Assembly: GCF_001020205.1 (NCBI RefSeq)
Contig: NZ_CP011663.1
Coordinates: 558,001 to 622,000 of the forward strand
DNA from: Clostridium sporogenes
GTDB taxonomy: Bacteria > Bacillota > Clostridia > Clostridiales > Clostridiaceae
Length of the DNA stretch: 64,000 nt
Direction: 5' to 3'
The notes below the pieces were generated by a model. That model saw only the letters and a program-made list of their open reading frames with translations. It was not told where the DNA came from and ran no database searches. Within the stretch, counting starts at the first letter, position 1, and the number at the start of each line of letters is the position of its first letter. The translations under genes and the position numbers were made by a program. Shown here piece by piece: positions 62,687-64,000 of the stretch.

Positions 62687-63352
62687 TTAATAAAATATGT
62701 TTCTGTAATTCATATTTCCATAATTCATAGTATTAGCTAAAATCATATTATGATTTAAAGAATTTATTAAAGTATAGTATATACCTAATCTGCAATTTAT
62801 TAAATTCCAGTTTATATTTTGAAGAAAAGTATTCATATATTTTTCTTTATCTGTTCCAAAATCCATAAAATAAGCATGCTCATACACATCCATTATAAGT
62901 AAAGGATAGGAAAGCCATAGGGCACCATTATCGTGAGAATCAGAGCCAAAAATGTGAAGTTTATTATCTAAAGGATCTATACCTAGTACAACCCATCCTC
63001 TCATAGTCTTACCAGTTTCTTTAAATAGTTCCGTGAAGTTTTCTACGGAATTAAAATCTTCTAGGAGCTTATCTAATATAGGTCCATTCATAGGAATATA
63101 TCCAGAAGTCATATTTTCAAAATATAATTCATGCAATTTAACTCCGTCTAAGGCATAACTTTCTCCTCGTTTTATACATCTTAATTTGCTAAAAGTGGAA
63201 TTACTATTTTTAAAATCTTCAGAGTTATTAGGTATACTCCAAATTTCATTTAGTTTATTTACATATCCATTATATAATTTATAATGGGCATTTAATTGAT
63301 TCAAACTTATTCCTTTTACATTATTAAAATTATAATCTTTAGCAATTATCAT
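62687..63352 (-). CDS. Fe/Mn superoxide dismutase-like protein
   Basis: A 221-residue protein, ATG behind TTTTTAGGAGATATTAAA (minus strand). SOD landmarks: HYKLYNGYVNKLNEI with the first ligand His, LHELYFENM with the second, and MDVYEHAYFMDFGTDKEKYM with ligand Asp and His. So all four metal ligands appear kept. However, the GKHH second-sphere histidines of the first helix are replaced, and that helix is about one residue shorter. Normal WGS-type motifs are changed (MRGWVVLGIDPLDNKLHIFG). The C-terminus ends in an Asn/Tyr-rich tail. It may be a spore-associated or altered-function member rather than a normal cytoplasmic SOD. Confidence 0.8.
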   Translation of the reverse strand: MIIAKDYNFNNVKGISLNQLNAHYKLYNGYVNKLNEIWSIPNNSEDFKNSNSTFSKLRCIKRGESYALDGVKLHELYFENMTSGYIPMNGPILDKLLEDFNSVENFTELFKETGKTMRGWVVLGIDPLDNKLHIFGSDSHDNGALWLSYPLLIMDVYEHAYFMDFGTDKEKYMNTFLQNINWNLINCRLGIYYTLINSLNHNMILANTMNYGNMNYRNIFY

Positions 63353-63544
63353 TTTAATATCTCCTAAAAAATTTTTCCATCAATATTATTATATTTATAT
63401 AAATAAATTTGGATACTTATATAATCAAAAATGAATACTTTATTAAAAAATAATATAAATATATTTAAAAAATATAAAATTGTGGTAAAATTATAATATG
63501 TTTGTAATTAATTGACAATTATAACCTATTAGGGGGAGAGGAAT

Positions 63545-64000
63545 ATGAGTATTAAAATAACTACTCTGATAGAAGATTCTAAAAATGAAGAAAGTGAATT
63601 GATAGAGGAGCATGGGCTTTCTATGTACATAAATACTCCTAGATGTAATATAATATTTGATACTGGTTCTTCTGGAAACTTTATAAAGAATGCTGACAAA
63701 TTAAATATTAATTTACATGAGACTAATTATATGATACTAAGTCATGCTCATTATGATCATTGCGGAGGCGTAAGAAGTTTTATAGAAAATATAAAATGTT
63801 ATCCAGAATTATATGTAAGTGAAAATTTTTTTGAAAATAGCAATAAATTTAAAATAGGGAAAGAAATAGAAAATAAATATTTAGGTATAGATTTTGATGA
63901 GAAATATTTAACAGATAATGGTATACCTATAAATTATGTTGAGCAAGATATTTTAGAAATAGAACCTAATATATTTATAGTTACAAATTTTAAAGAGGAT
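63545..64000 (+). CDS. MBL-fold metallo-hydrolase (3' end outside window)
   Basis: ATG behind TAGGGGGAGAGGAAT; about 152 residues are present and the frame is open at the window end. The N-terminus MSIKITTLIEDS, FDTGSSGNFIKNA and the HxHxDH motif LSHAHYDHCGGV define a metallo-beta-lactamase fold of the kind related to 7,8-dihydropterin-6-methyl-4-(beta-D-ribofuranosyl)-aminobenzene 5'-phosphate synthase-like proteins. It should bind two metal ions. The substrate cannot be told from the part seen. Confidence 0.85.
   Translation, partial: MSIKITTLIEDSKNEESELIEEHGLSMYINTPRCNIIFDTGSSGNFIKNADKLNINLHETNYMILSHAHYDHCGGVRSFIENIKCYPELYVSENFFENSNKFKIGKEIENKYLGIDFDEKYLTDNGIPINYVEQDILEIEPNIFIVTNFKED

Overview
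The window is AT-rich, densely coded, and uses ATG/GTG/TTG starts behind strong AGGAGG-type ribosome sites. The proteins are of low-GC Firmicute type. The clearest marker is a complete clostridiolysin S (TOMM, streptolysin S-like) cluster, which together with the overall gene style points to Clostridium botulinum Group I or C. sporogenes. This is inferred from the sequence alone; no database search was made.

Layout. 1-5.5 kb: the 3' part of sbcC, a Nudix hydrolase, a long gene-poor leader, a YitT-family membrane protein and a small DUF1540 protein. 5.6-8.3 kb: a metal-responsive ArsR/CadC regulator and a CadA-type P1B ATPase. 8.7-11.1 kb: tRNA-Glu followed by a tyrosine-recombinase relic, a secreted NlpC/P60 endopeptidase and a degenerate second copy of the tRNA 3' end plus its terminator, which looks like an old integration scar. 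11.2-15.7 kb: a small hydrophobic protein, a run of four terminator-like hairpins, a PIN-PhoH ATPase, a phosphodiester glycosidase-family protein and a partner with a membrane anchor. 15.8-24.5 kb: closA-closI, encoding precursor peptide, dehydrogenase, cyclodehydratase pair, CAAX-type protease, a membrane protein and a three-gene ABC exporter. 24.8-31.4 kb: an M50 protease, then a NarL-type two-component system and a second ATPase plus two permeases. That second set is architecturally like Bacillus LnrJKLMN and clearly paralogous to ClosGHI.

31.4-48 kb holds housekeeping and signalling genes: an ArsB/NhaD-type permease, a lytic-enzyme-like protein with a hexanucleotide-encoded serine tract, trmB, tpx, an SDR reductase, several unusual receiver-domain proteins, a CHAP-SH3-NlpC autolysin, an HD-GYP-like protein and a chemoreceptor. 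48-64 kb: T-box-controlled serS, a 210-bp near-palindrome next to a gene relic, a nuclease-helicase fusion, a MATE exporter, a GntR-RCK_C regulator, a carboxyethylornithine synthase-like enzyme, class III fructose-1,6-bisphosphatase, bacteriohemerythrin, several unknown small proteins, a SOD-like protein and the start of an MBL-fold hydrolase.

The best candidates for new biology are: (i) the Lnr-like sensing and export module next to the clostridiolysin cluster, possibly self-protection; (ii) a dispersed multi-hairpin repeat in three copies plus a partial fourth; (iii) the tRNA-Glu scar; (iv) the stacked hairpins upstream of phoH; and (v) the large palindrome after serS, whose inner hairpins keep loop and flanks while the stem sequence changes.
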